Below the pieces are notes generated by a model. It was given only the letters and a program-made list of their open reading frames with translations, had not been told where the DNA came from and searched no databases. Positions 17,718-26,248 of a stretch of 64,000 nucleotides of DNA are shown here, one piece after another. This stretch comes from an uncultured Clostridium sp. (GTDB taxonomy: Bacteria > Bacillota > Clostridia > Lachnospirales > Lachnospiraceae), in NCBI GenBank assembly GCA_900549235.1, contig URNT01000012.1, positions 1 to 64,000 of the forward strand, given 5' to 3'. Made by a program: the position numbers and the translations under genes. Position 1 is the stretch's first letter, and each line of letters starts with the position of its first letter.

Positions 17718-18670
17718 CAAGTCTTCTGCTATGGAAGGAACAACTGAAGCTTTTTTACAATAAATACAGCTACGGCGTGCAGCCCCTGATCCGGTTTCTG
17801 TTCGCTCTGTCCGCTATCCTGAGCCTGAACATCAATATAGGCTATATGGCGAAGCTGAAGAACCCTCTTGTGGTGCTGTTTGCCTGTCTGCTGGGAGCAC
17901 TCCTGCCATATGGGGCCATTGTATTTCTGGCGGCCTGCTTCCTGATCGCTCATCTGTATGCGGTGTCTATGGAGATGGCCGTCATCGCCCTGGTGCTGAT
18001 GCTGATCATGGCGATCCTCTACTATGGCTTCAAGCCTGGCGACAGCTTTCTGATCGTCCTTACTGCCCTGGCCTTTGTGATCCGGGTGCCTTATGCGGTT
18101 CCCCTTCTGGTAGGCCTTGGAGGAAGCCTGGCGTCGGTGATCCCTGTGGGCTTTGGGGTGTTCATCTATTACCTGATGATGTATGTGAAGCAGAACGCGG
18201 GTATCCTTACAGGAGAGGCTTCTGTTGACTTTATACAGAGATACAGCCAGATCCTCCGGTCTGTGCTGGTGAACCAGACCATGATTGTTATGATCGCCGC
18301 CTTTGGCGCCGGAATCGTGGTGGTTTACCTGATCCGCAGGCTGTCCATCGATTACGCATGGCAGGCGGCGGTGATCGCAGGGACGGTGACGGAGCTGTTT
18401 GTGATCCTTATCGGTGACTTTGTATTCGGGGTGTCCGTAGCTGCGGCAGGGCTGATCCTTGGCCTGGTGCTGTCGGCGGTGATCGCAGCGGTCTTTACAT
18501 TTTTTGTATTTACCGTGGACTATACCCGGACGGAGCATGTACAGTTTGAGGATGACGATTATTATTACTATGTAAAGGCGGTGCCTAAGATGACCGTAAG
18601 CACCCCGGATGTAAAGGTACAGAAAATCAGTACCAGAAAACGAAGTGTAAGGGAGCGCGGTATAAATTGA
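17714..18670 (+). CDS. Polytopic membrane protein upstream of cdaA
   Basis: 318 residues with about eight or nine predicted membrane helices between residues 20 and 270 and a charged C-terminal tail containing a cluster of acidic and tyrosine residues (EDDDYYYYVK). No ATPase, substrate-binding or catalytic motif is visible. It overlaps the preceding gene by 4 nt and lies 34 nt before cdaA. A role linked to c-di-AMP or envelope homeostasis is inferred from position only; the function is not known to me. Confidence 0.65.
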   Translation: MTSLLLWKEQLKLFYNKYSYGVQPLIRFLFALSAILSLNINIGYMAKLKNPLVVLFACLLGALLPYGAIVFLAACFLIAHLYAVSMEMAVIALVLMLIMAILYYGFKPGDSFLIVLTALAFVIRVPYAVPLLVGLGGSLASVIPVGFGVFIYYLMMYVKQNAGILTGEASVDFIQRYSQILRSVLVNQTMIVMIAAFGAGIVVVYLIRRLSIDYAWQAAVIAGTVTELFVILIGDFVFGVSVAAAGLILGLVLSAVIAAVFTFFVFTVDYTRTEHVQFEDDDYYYYVKAVPKMTVSTPDVKVQKISTRKRSVRERGIN

Positions 18671-18704
18671 GAACAGTACGATATAAACGCAAGGAGGTGA
18701 CAGC

Positions 18705-19589
18705 ATGACGGAACGGATCGCGGAAGCGCTTGCCAGTGCCCCGTCCTGGCTGACGCTGCTGCCAAGGATTTCACTTTGGAATATCATTGAGATCATTATC
18801 ATCGGAGTCCTGGTCTACCAGATCCTGATCTGGATCAAGAACACCAGAGCCTGGACCCTGCTTAAGGGTCTGGTCATGATCCTTTTGTTTGCGATTCTGG
18901 CTGCTGTGCTGCACTGGACTGTTATTTTATGGATTCTCAGAAATATTACTACCATCGCAGTGACGGCGCTTTTGATCGTATTTCAGCCGGAGCTGAGAAA
19001 GGCGCTGGAGCAGCTTGGAAGCCACAATCTGCTGTCGGGTTTTTTATCCTTTGACGATGGCAAGGAACTGCAGGGGTTCAGCGAAAAGACCATCAATGAG
19101 CTTGCCAGAGCCACCTTTGAGATGGCTAAGGTAAAGACGGGAGCCCTTATGGTAATCGAGCGCAGCGTTTCCCTTAAGGAGATCGAGCGCACCGGCATCG
19201 AGATCAACGGACTGGTGACCAGCCAGCTTCTTATCAATATATTTGAGCACAATACGCCTCTCCATGACGGGGCGGTGGTGATCCGGAGCAACCGGATCGC
19301 GGCGGCGACCTGTTACCTTCCCCTTTCTGATAATATGACTATCAGCAAGGATCTGGGTACGCGGCATAGGGCCGCGGTAGGCGTCAGTGAAGTCACTGAC
19401 AGTATTACCATCGTTGTATCAGAGGAGACAGGACGGGTATCCGTGGCAGACGGCGGTACTCTTACAAAGATTGCGGACGCGGATGGACTTAAGAGAGTGC
19501 TTTCCGGACTAAAGGAGGAGACTGGCTCCTCCAACCGGTTTATGAAATGGAAGGGAAGGCTGATGAATGGAAAAAAAGCTGACAAATAA
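18705..19589 (+). CDS. cdaA: Diadenylate cyclase CdaA
   Basis: 294 residues. It makes the second messenger c-di-AMP from two ATP at the membrane. Three N-terminal membrane helices (about 25-95) are followed by the DAC domain, with the active-site motifs DGA (188-190, LHDGAVVIRSNRI) and RHR (220-222, GTRHRAAVGVSE), both intact. AAGGAGGTGACAGC sets the start. The next gene, cdaR, overlaps by 23 nt and encodes its usual regulator. In many Firmicutes glmM follows; here HPr and enzyme I follow instead. Confidence 0.95.
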   Translation: MTERIAEALASAPSWLTLLPRISLWNIIEIIIIGVLVYQILIWIKNTRAWTLLKGLVMILLFAILAAVLHWTVILWILRNITTIAVTALLIVFQPELRKALEQLGSHNLLSGFLSFDDGKELQGFSEKTINELARATFEMAKVKTGALMVIERSVSLKEIERTGIEINGLVTSQLLINIFEHNTPLHDGAVVIRSNRIAAATCYLPLSDNMTISKDLGTRHRAAVGVSEVTDSITIVVSEETGRVSVADGGTLTKIADADGLKRVLSGLKEETGSSNRFMKWKGRLMNGKKADK

Positions 19590-20901
19590 TCTTGGCCTGA
19601 AGCTGATCTCTGTCTTCCTGGCATTCTTTATATGGCTGGCGGTTATGAATGTAGCCAATCCCGACGAGTATGATACCAAGGAGGTATCTCTGGAAGTGCT
19701 GGGCGGGGATGTGCTGGAGGCCAGCGGGAAGACCTACGAGCTTTTGACCGATAAAAAGACAGTGACTATATCGTATAAGTATAAAGCTCTCGACGGAGGC
19801 AGTATCTCTGCCTCGGATTTCAGGGCCTATATTGATCTGGCGGATATGTACGAGCCCACAGGAGCAGTTCAGGTCAATGTAGAATCAAAAAACAGCAAGG
19901 TGATCTCCGCCACGGCCAGGCCGTCGGTAGTCCGGGTGAAGACAGAGGATCTGCAGCGCAAGCTCTTTAATTTGACTGCCTTTACCAAGGGAGAGCCGGA
20001 GGAGGGCTATCAGTCAGGCGTTGCGTCGATTTCCCCCACCTATGTGTATGTAAGCGGGCCTGTTTCCCTGGTGGGACAGATCAGCAAGGTGGGGATCGTG
20101 ATCAATACAGACGGAGCCAACTCCGACCTGTCGGGATCTGCTCCTGTAACCTGCTTTGATGCCAATGACAATGAGATCCCCCTGGATGAGCGGGTGACCA
20201 TCAGCCGTTCGGAGATCGACTACACCCTGCCAATCCTTAAGGTAAAGAGTCTCAGCCTTAACTTTGAAACAGAGGGACGGGTGGCAGAGGGCTACCGTTA
20301 TACGGGCATTGAAAGCAGTGTGAATTCGGTGTCTGTGGTGGGCCTTAAGTCGGATCTGGCCGGTATCAACTCCATTACCATACCGAAATCGGAGCTGAAT
20401 ATGGACGGAGCCTCCGGCGATAGGACGGTGACCATTGACCTGACAAAATATCTGCCTGAGGGCGTGGAGCTGGCAAGTCCCGAGGAGAGCGAGCTGGAGG
20501 TGACCATCAAGGTGGAGCCTCTGGAAACACGGACCATTGACCTTCCGGTAAGTGAGATCCGGCAGGTGGGAGCTCTTGGCAGTTATACCTACGGCTATAA
20601 CCAGGATTCCATCCAGGTAACCATCGAGGGCTTAAAGGAGGATCTTGACCTCCTTAATCCTGAGGATCTGGGAGCGGAGATGGATGTAAGTGCTATGGAG
20701 CCGGGAATCTATGAGGGAGAGGTCACCTTCCAGCTGGGGGCGGCTTATGCTCTTGTGGGCTATACAAAGCCTCAGATCACCGTTCAGGAGAAAGGGCCCT
20801 CTGCTGCTTCGGGGACAGCTGCAGATTCGGAGAATGAGACAGAGGAGACGACAGCCGGAACGGAAGAAAACAGTACAGCGGATACAGAAATACAAGACTG
20901 A
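19567..20901 (+). CDS. cdaR: CdaA regulator CdaR (YbbR domains)
   Basis: 444 residues. One N-terminal membrane helix (about 8-28, LGLKLISVFLAFFIWLAVMNV) anchors an extracytoplasmic part made of about four YbbR repeats (about 30-410), and ends in a low-complexity Glu/Thr-rich tail. In characterised Firmicutes the homologue binds CdaA and modulates c-di-AMP synthesis. The 23-nt overlap with cdaA supports tight coupling of the two products. Repeat count is by eye. Confidence 0.9.
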   Translation: MEKKLTNNLGLKLISVFLAFFIWLAVMNVANPDEYDTKEVSLEVLGGDVLEASGKTYELLTDKKTVTISYKYKALDGGSISASDFRAYIDLADMYEPTGAVQVNVESKNSKVISATARPSVVRVKTEDLQRKLFNLTAFTKGEPEEGYQSGVASISPTYVYVSGPVSLVGQISKVGIVINTDGANSDLSGSAPVTCFDANDNEIPLDERVTISRSEIDYTLPILKVKSLSLNFETEGRVAEGYRYTGIESSVNSVSVVGLKSDLAGINSITIPKSELNMDGASGDRTVTIDLTKYLPEGVELASPEESELEVTIKVEPLETRTIDLPVSEIRQVGALGSYTYGYNQDSIQVTIEGLKEDLDLLNPEDLGAEMDVSAMEPGIYEGEVTFQLGAAYALVGYTKPQITVQEKGPSAASGTAADSENETEETTAGTEENSTADTEIQD

Positions 20902-20930
20902 GATTTACAGCGAGCAAGGAGAGATATATA

Positions 20931-21194
20931 ATGGTAAGTGCAGTAACTGTAATAAAGAACCCATCCGGGCTTCATCTGAGGCCCGCGGGAATCCTGTGCA
21001 AGGAGGCCCTTCATTTCAAGTCCAAAATATCCTTTCGGATACGGGAGACCACAGCCAACGCCAAAAGCGTGCTCAGTGTGCTGGGAGCCTGTGTCAAATG
21101 CGGAGATGAGATCGAGTTTATCTGTGACGGCCCCGACGAGGAGGCCGCACTGAAGGCTATGGTCCTTCTTGTTGAGGACGGGCTTGGAGAATGA
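20931..21194 (+). CDS. ptsH: PTS phosphocarrier protein HPr
   Basis: 87 residues. HPr takes phosphate from enzyme I on His15 (SGLHLRPAG) and passes it to sugar-specific EIIA proteins. Ser46 (NAKSVLSVLG) is also present, so control by HPr kinase/phosphorylase is possible. The sequence is somewhat drifted from the Bacillus type: Leu16 replaces the usual Ala, and two Cys residues lie near position 54. AAGGAGAG precedes the ATG. Enzyme I follows 52 nt downstream. Compare the HPr-like protein at 25867, which has Asp46. Confidence 0.93.
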   Translation: MVSAVTVIKNPSGLHLRPAGILCKEALHFKSKISFRIRETTANAKSVLSVLGACVKCGDEIEFICDGPDEEAALKAMVLLVEDGLGE

Positions 21195-21246
21195 CGGCAA
21201 CCAAAGGTTGTGAGTATAGATAACAAGCAATAAGGAGGTACACACT

Positions 21247-22968
21247 ATGTACAAGGGAACAGGCGCTTCCGCAGGGATCGGGATTGGAAAGGCAGTGATT
21301 GTAGAGGAAGCGGAGCTGATTATCGCAAGGAAAGAGATTAAAGACGCAGAAGCGGAACTGCAGCGCTTTAAGGGAGCGTTGGAGGAGACGGTCAAGGATA
21401 CGGAGCGTATGGCGGAGGATCTGGCTGCAAGAGTAGGGGAGAAGGAAGCGGAGATCATGCAGGGACATATGATGCTGCTGGCCGACCCCATGCTTGTAAG
21501 CGGGATTGAGGATGCCATCCGCAATGAAAAGGTTAATTCCGAATACGCCATCGAGACAGTATGCACTATGTACGCGGATATGTTTGAATCCATGGGAGAC
21601 GAGCTGTTCCAGCAGAGAGCCACAGATATGAGAGACATCAAGGTCCGTATGCAGAGGCTTCTTATGGGAGTAAAGAGCGTGGACATCTCTGCTCTGCCTG
21701 CCGGAAGCATCATTGCTGCTCAGGATCTGACTCCTTCCATGACAGCCGGCATCAATCCGGCCAATGTAACGGGCATTATTACAGAGCTTGGCGGAAAGAC
21801 CTCTCACAGCGCCATTCTGGCAAGAGCTCTTGAGATCCCGGCAGTTGTAGCCATAAACGGTCTTATGGAGCTTGTAAAGAGCGGAGATGAGATTGTGCTG
21901 GACGGAACCGCCGGTGAAGTATATATCAATCCTGAGGCAGAGGTACAGGCAGAATATGCTGTAAAGAGAGATCAGTTCCTGGCAGAGAAGAAGGAGCTGG
22001 AGCAGTATATCGGAAAGGCGTCTGTTACAAAGGACGGCGTTCAGGTAGAGATCGTTGCCAATATCGGAAAGCCTGAGGATGTGGATAAGGTGCTCCAGTA
22101 TGACGGCGAGGGCATCGGCCTGTTCCGTACCGAATTCCTGTTTATGGACCGCAATACCATGCCCACAGAGGAGGAGCAGTTTGAAGCCTATAAGCAGGTG
22201 GCAGCTGCCATGAATGGAAAACCTGTGATCATTCGTACCCTGGACATCGGCGGTGACAAGGAGATCCCTTATATGGGCCTTGAGAAGGATGAGAACCCAT
22301 TTCTGGGCTACCGGGCCATCCGTTTCTGCCTGGATCGTAAAGAGGATATTTATAAGCCTCAGCTGCGGGCCCTGCTGCGTGCAAGCGCCTTCGGCAACAT
22401 CCGTATTATGGTGCCCTTAGTGACCTGTATCGAGGAGCTGCGTCAGGCAAAGGCGCTGGTAGAGGAGCTGAAGGCAGAGCTGGATGAGAAGGGAATCGCC
22501 TACAAGAAGGATATTCAGGTAGGTGTTATGATCGAGACAGCAGCCGCTTCCCTGATGGCAGATGTATTCGCCAAGGAGGCAGACTTCTTCAGCATCGGTA
22601 CCAATGACCTGACCCAGTATACCATGTCCGTTGACCGCGGCAATAAAAAGATCTCCTACCTGTATTCTACCTTTAACCCGGCTGTACTGCGCAGCATCCG
22701 CCATATTATTGCCTGCGGCCGCTCGGAGGGTATTATGGTAGGCATGTGCGGTGAGGCGGCCAGCGATCCTATGATGATCCCGCTGCTTCTTGCATTCGGA
22801 CTGAACGAATTCAGTATGAGTGCTTCCGCCATCTTAAAGGCAAGAAAACTGGTGACAGAGTACAGCACCGCCCAGCTTAAGGAGGTGGCAGAAAAGGCCA
22901 TGAGCTTTGCTACCGCAGCTGAGGTAGAGCAGTATATGAGAGAATTTGTAGAGAAGGTTGCGATTTAA
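21247..22968 (+). CDS. ptsI: PTS enzyme I (phosphoenolpyruvate-protein phosphotransferase)
   Basis: 573 residues, normal length. It transfers phosphate from phosphoenolpyruvate to HPr. The N-terminal HPr-binding and swivelling domains carry the phospho-histidine His187 in GGKTSHSAILARALEIP. The C-terminal PEP-binding barrel shows FRTEFLFMDR, GGDKEIPYM, FSIGTNDLTQYT and GMCGEAASD. A strong AAGGAGGT precedes the start, and a short CAACC-AAA-GGTTG hairpin lies in the gap after ptsH. The stop overlaps the next start by one base. Confidence 0.97.
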   Translation: MYKGTGASAGIGIGKAVIVEEAELIIARKEIKDAEAELQRFKGALEETVKDTERMAEDLAARVGEKEAEIMQGHMMLLADPMLVSGIEDAIRNEKVNSEYAIETVCTMYADMFESMGDELFQQRATDMRDIKVRMQRLLMGVKSVDISALPAGSIIAAQDLTPSMTAGINPANVTGIITELGGKTSHSAILARALEIPAVVAINGLMELVKSGDEIVLDGTAGEVYINPEAEVQAEYAVKRDQFLAEKKELEQYIGKASVTKDGVQVEIVANIGKPEDVDKVLQYDGEGIGLFRTEFLFMDRNTMPTEEEQFEAYKQVAAAMNGKPVIIRTLDIGGDKEIPYMGLEKDENPFLGYRAIRFCLDRKEDIYKPQLRALLRASAFGNIRIMVPLVTCIEELRQAKALVEELKAELDEKGIAYKKDIQVGVMIETAAASLMADVFAKEADFFSIGTNDLTQYTMSVDRGNKKISYLYSTFNPAVLRSIRHIIACGRSEGIMVGMCGEAASDPMMIPLLLAFGLNEFSMSASAILKARKLVTEYSTAQLKEVAEKAMSFATAAEVEQYMREFVEKVAI

Positions 22969-24275
22969 TGGCAGTTTACCTGATTTGTTACATTGTAAGC
23001 TTTATTCTGGCCAGACAGCACATTTATGTGCTGTCTGGGCTGGTTTTGATTGGGGCCGCACTGTGGCTGTATGCGGGAGACTATATCCGAACCAGGAATC
23101 TGATCCATCTGAGGGGGCTGTTCTGCCTCTTTTTTGTGGGCGGACAGGGGATTTCCTGCTTTAAGCTCTCAAGGCTTCAGACAGACTGGAGCACAGAAAC
23201 CTGGATCTGTCTGGGTCTGGCAGTCATAGCCTTCTGGCTGGCCTTTGAGGTCCTTACAAGGCTTCTGGACGGCTGGAGCGCGGCGGATATGCAGTCAGTG
23301 TACCGGTGGTTTTCCTCCGGTGATTCACCCCTTCAGGCAAAGAGGATCCTTATATCCATGGGAGCGGTAACAGGCGTATCCTATCTGGCCTTTTTCTTTG
23401 AAGCCTGGAGGCTTGGCTTTGTGCCTCTGTTTTCTTATGGGGTGCCTCATGCCTATTCCTATTTCCACATCAGCGGGGTTCACTATTTTACGGTGTCCTG
23501 CGTGCTGGTGCCAAGCCTGTTCGTTGTCTACTCCCTGATGATTGCCAGAAGGGGGAGAGGGCTTACAAGAGATCATGGCTTCTGGCTGGCCATAGCTCTT
23601 ACGGTGCTGTCTCTGGCGGTTCCGGTGCTGTGCGTTTCCCGGTTCCAGCTGATTCTGGCAGTGGGCATGGCAGTCTTTACCTACATTTCCATGAGCCGGT
23701 CCTTCCGGCCGGAGTATGGAGTGGTGCTGGTTCTGCTTATGATTCCGGCTTATCTGATACTTACGGTGCTGCGGAGCCACAGTGTGGAGTATCTGAACGG
23801 GATCTTTGAGATGAAGAACAGCAGTATGCCCATTTTTATCACACAGCCCTATATGTACATTGCCAATAATTATGACAATTTCAACTGTCTGGTGGAACAG
23901 CTTCCTTCCCATTCATGGGGCCTTAAGATGCTGTTTCCTGTATGGGCGCTGACCGGTCTTAAATTCCTTGTGCCCTCTCTGGTGAACTTCCCACTGTATG
24001 TGACCAAGGAGGAGCTTACCACAGTGACCCTGTTTTATGACGCTTTTTATGATTTCGGAGTATTCGGCATGGTGCTTTTAGGGGCACTTTTAGGGGCAGG
24101 CTGCTATTATGTGGTGCGCTTTTGCAGAAAGTTGGACTGTCCTGTGGGCCATGTGTTTTATGGGCAGATTGCCATGTATATGATGCTGGCTTTCTTTACC
24201 ACCTGGTTTTCCAATCCGGCCACCTGGTTCTATCTGGCAGTGACGGCTCTGATCTATTTTTATGTAAGGTCGTAA
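22968..24275 (+). CDS. Oligosaccharide repeat-unit polymerase-like membrane protein
   Basis: 435 residues with about ten to twelve membrane helices and a larger outside loop near residues 270-330 (YLNGIFEMKNSS, NNYDNFNCLVEQLPSHSWG). The layout and the motif NFNCLVEQL fit the O-antigen / oligosaccharide repeat-unit polymerase family found in polysaccharide synthesis. Such proteins normally sit in capsule clusters; here it follows ptsI with a one-base overlap and no glycosyltransferase is nearby. The substrate is unknown. The assignment rests on topology and general resemblance. Confidence 0.65.
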   Translation: MAVYLICYIVSFILARQHIYVLSGLVLIGAALWLYAGDYIRTRNLIHLRGLFCLFFVGGQGISCFKLSRLQTDWSTETWICLGLAVIAFWLAFEVLTRLLDGWSAADMQSVYRWFSSGDSPLQAKRILISMGAVTGVSYLAFFFEAWRLGFVPLFSYGVPHAYSYFHISGVHYFTVSCVLVPSLFVVYSLMIARRGRGLTRDHGFWLAIALTVLSLAVPVLCVSRFQLILAVGMAVFTYISMSRSFRPEYGVVLVLLMIPAYLILTVLRSHSVEYLNGIFEMKNSSMPIFITQPYMYIANNYDNFNCLVEQLPSHSWGLKMLFPVWALTGLKFLVPSLVNFPLYVTKEELTTVTLFYDAFYDFGVFGMVLLGALLGAGCYYVVRFCRKLDCPVGHVFYGQIAMYMMLAFFTTWFSNPATWFYLAVTALIYFYVRS

Positions 24276-24325
24276 AAAGATTCATAATAAAAGCGTAAGA
24301 AATATAAAAAATATATAAAATAATG

Positions 24326-24354
24326 TTGACAATTATATAAACATTTGTTATTAT
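24326..24354 (+). promoter_or_regulatory. Promoter of the RAT-controlled PTS operon
   Basis: A perfect TTGACA (24326-24331), a 17-nt spacer and TATTAT (24349-24354), in a very AT-rich gap. It precedes the RAT element by 34 nt. Confidence 0.75.
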
Positions 24355-24388
24355 GCTGTTAGAGAAGTAAATAATTTACGAATTTTGT

Positions 24389-24418
24389 AAGGATTGTTAC
24401 TGTTCGGCAGGCAAAACC
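24389..24418 (+). promoter_or_regulatory. Ribonucleic antiterminator (RAT) site
   Basis: A 30-nt match to the BglG/LicT-family RAT consensus: GGATTGTTACTG (24391-24402), five variable bases, then the GCAGGCAAAACC half (24407-24418). RAT sites fold into a short bulged hairpin that is bound by the CAT domain of the antiterminator. The gene for such a protein starts 88 nt downstream, so the operon is probably autoregulated. Confidence 0.9.
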
Positions 24419-24487
24419 AAGTTTGTTACGGGAAGAAGGAAGTGAAAGAAATTTTGCAGGTTTTTCCCTGGCAAGGTTGGTTTTTTT
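24415..24487 (+). terminator. Conditional terminator overlapping the RAT
   Basis: The 3' end of the RAT (AACCAA, 24415-24420) can pair with TTGGTT (24477-24482), with further short pairing such as GGGA with TCCC inside, and a T-run to 24487 follows. RAT and terminator are mutually exclusive, as in other LicT/BglG systems. Pairing is by eye and the long loop may fold differently. Confidence 0.6.
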
Positions 24488-24506
24488 GTTTTTATCAGGA
24501 GCAATG

Positions 24507-25343
24507 ATGAAGATAGATAAGATCATTAACAACAACGTTGTAAGCACCCATGACGACGAGGGCCGGGAGGTGATCGCCATGGGCCGGGGCGTCGGCTTTA
24601 AGGCAAAGGAAGGGATGGTCATCGACCAGTCCAAGATCGAGAAGCTGTTCCGCCTGGAAAGCCAGAATTCCATCGATAAGTTTAAAGAGCTTCTGGCAGA
24701 TATACCCATGGAGCATGTACAGATCTCGGCGGAGATTATCAGCTATGCGAAGAGCGTGCTCAAGCGTCCCATCAGCCAGAGCATCTATATCACCCTTACC
24801 GACCATATTAATTTTGCCCTGGAGCGGTTCAGGCAGAAGCTGATGTTCCACAATCCCCTGATCCGTGAGGTAAAGAGCTTTTACCATGAGGAGTACCTGA
24901 TCGGTGAGTACGCGGTGGCTATGATCGAGAAGGAGCTGGGAATCGCCCTTCCGGTGGATGAGGCGGCGTCCATTGCCCTTCATGTCGTAAACGCGGAGTA
25001 CAATGCCCCTATGGGGGATACCATAAAGATCACCAACCTGATCCAGCAGGTATCTGACACTGTAAGGGATTATTTTCAGATCAGCCTGGATGAACATTCC
25101 CTCAGCGGGGAGCGGTTCATTACCCATTTGAAGTTTCTGGCACAGAGGGTATTTGCCGGAGAACATATCACCCTGGACAATTTGGAGTTCCAGGAGGTTA
25201 TCGACCGGCTTTACCCCGAGGAATATGCCTGTGCCCAGAAGGTACAGGCCCTGATCCGGCTTCAGTACGGCCACCAGGTAACAGAGGAGGAAGTGGCCTA
25301 TCTGGCCCTTCATATCCGGAGGATCCGGATGGAAGAAAAATAG
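24507..25343 (+). CDS. licT: LicT/BglG-family transcription antiterminator
   Basis: 278 residues: an RNA-binding CAT domain (1-58, MKIDKIINNNVV...GRGVGFKAKEG) and two PTS regulation domains. With this start the four PRD histidines fall at 100, 159, 207 and 269, the same numbers as in B. subtilis LicT, which supports the second of two adjacent ATGs over the one at 24504; AGGAGCA lies just before. When the cognate EII is dephosphorylated by sugar the protein binds the RAT and allows read-through. EIIA, an HPr-like protein and EIICB follow. The symbol reflects family; the sugar is not known. Confidence 0.92.
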   Translation: MKIDKIINNNVVSTHDDEGREVIAMGRGVGFKAKEGMVIDQSKIEKLFRLESQNSIDKFKELLADIPMEHVQISAEIISYAKSVLKRPISQSIYITLTDHINFALERFRQKLMFHNPLIREVKSFYHEEYLIGEYAVAMIEKELGIALPVDEAASIALHVVNAEYNAPMGDTIKITNLIQQVSDTVRDYFQISLDEHSLSGERFITHLKFLAQRVFAGEHITLDNLEFQEVIDRLYPEEYACAQKVQALIRLQYGHQVTEEEVAYLALHIRRIRMEEK

Positions 25344-25356
25344 GAGGTTTTTCATT

Positions 25357-25851
25357 ATGTTTCGATCATTAAAAAATTTATTCGGCGGTAAGGAGACATC
25401 ACAGAAGGTGATTACAGCACCTGTCAACGGCAGAGCCATTCCTATGAGTGAGGTAAGCGATCCCACATTCAGCCAGGAGATCCTTGGAAAGGGAACGGCT
25501 GTGATTCCCAGTAACGGACGGGTGGTAGCACCGGCGGACGGCACGGTAGGCATGGTATTTGACACAAAGCACGCAGTCAGCCTTACCACAGAGTCTGGAG
25601 CGGAGCTGATCATCCATATCGGCCTGGATACGGTCCAGTTGAATGGAGAGCATTATACAGCCCATGTATCGGCAGGAGATAAGGTAAAGAAGGGCCAGCT
25701 TCTCATTGAGTTTGACCTGGAAAAGATTAAGGAGGCAGGCTATGATGTGGTTACGCCTGTGATCGTATGCAACACACCGGACTTTCCTTCCATCAGCTGT
25801 CTGAATGGTATGGATGTGACGGCAGGAGAGACGGTTATCATCACACTGTAG
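25357..25851 (+). CDS. PTS EIIA component, glucose family
   Basis: 164 residues, a soluble EIIA of the glucose/beta-glucoside type (PTS_EIIA_1). The phospho-histidine is His87 in the stretch LIIHIGLDTVQLNG; the second active-site histidine is in the DTKHAVSL stretch (about residue 70). The C-terminal DVVTPVIVCN is typical. It passes phosphate from HPr to the EIIB cysteine of the transporter encoded two genes down. AGGAGGTTTTTCATT sets the start, 13 nt after the antiterminator gene. Confidence 0.93.
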   Translation: MFRSLKNLFGGKETSQKVITAPVNGRAIPMSEVSDPTFSQEILGKGTAVIPSNGRVVAPADGTVGMVFDTKHAVSLTTESGAELIIHIGLDTVQLNGEHYTAHVSAGDKVKKGQLLIEFDLEKIKEAGYDVVTPVIVCNTPDFPSISCLNGMDVTAGETVIITL

Positions 25852-25866
25852 GAAAAGAGTGAGATC

Positions 25867-26124
25867 GTGATCGAGAAAGAGTTTATACTGAAAAGCAGGA
25901 TGGGACTTCACGCCCGTCCCGCATCCCTGCTGATGATGAAGCTCCTTCCCTTTGAGGCGGAAGCAGAGCTGATCATGGAGGGCAGGAAAGCAGACGGCAA
26001 GGATGTTATGAGCATCATGGCTCTTAACACAAAGCGGGGGGACCGCGTTAAGCTGGTTCTTAGGGGAAAGGACGAGGAAGCGGCGCTTCTGGCTGCAGAG
26101 GAGATCCTGTCTGCAGAATTTTGA
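25867..26124 (+). CDS. HPr-like phosphocarrier with Asp at position 46
   Basis: 85 residues with a GTG start that places the active histidine at His15 (MGLHARPAS). The fold and length are those of HPr. At the regulatory site, position 46 is Asp (GKDVMSIMALN) instead of Ser, so it cannot be phosphorylated there by HPr kinase and may mimic the phospho-Ser form. It lies between EIIA and EIICB genes, 15 nt after EIIA. It may be a dedicated phosphocarrier for this transporter, or a regulator. The general HPr (20931-21194) keeps Ser46. The function is inferred. Confidence 0.88.
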   Translation: MIEKEFILKSRMGLHARPASLLMMKLLPFEAEAELIMEGRKADGKDVMSIMALNTKRGDRVKLVLRGKDEEAALLAAEEILSAEF

Positions 26125-26194
26125 TTTGAGCTGTCCGGGTCCGAAATATGAGGGATCCTGCAGTTTAAATATAAAACCATCATCATGTAATTCT

Positions 26195-26225
26195 GAGCTT
26201 TCCTGTGGGAAAAGTAGGGAAGCTC
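26195..26225 (+). other. Hairpin in the gap before EIICB
   Basis: GAGCTTTCC (26195-26203) pairs fully (one G-T) with GGGAAGCTC (26217-26225) across a 13-nt loop. No T-run follows, so it is not a terminator on this strand. It sits 23 nt before the EIICB start and could be a processing or stability element within the operon mRNA. Confidence 0.55.
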
Positions 26226-26248
26226 TAAAAAAGAAAGGGGTAAATTTT

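Noticed and set aside
17729..18802. A 357-codon - strand frame across the membrane protein and cdaA start
   Set aside because: Composition is His/Asp/Gln-rich, as expected for the complement of hydrophobic codons. No motif, no ribosome site.
26150..26178. A possible second RAT before EIICB (GGATCCTG...AAAACC)
   Set aside because: Spacing and core bases do not match the RAT consensus seen at 24389, and there is no overlapping terminator.
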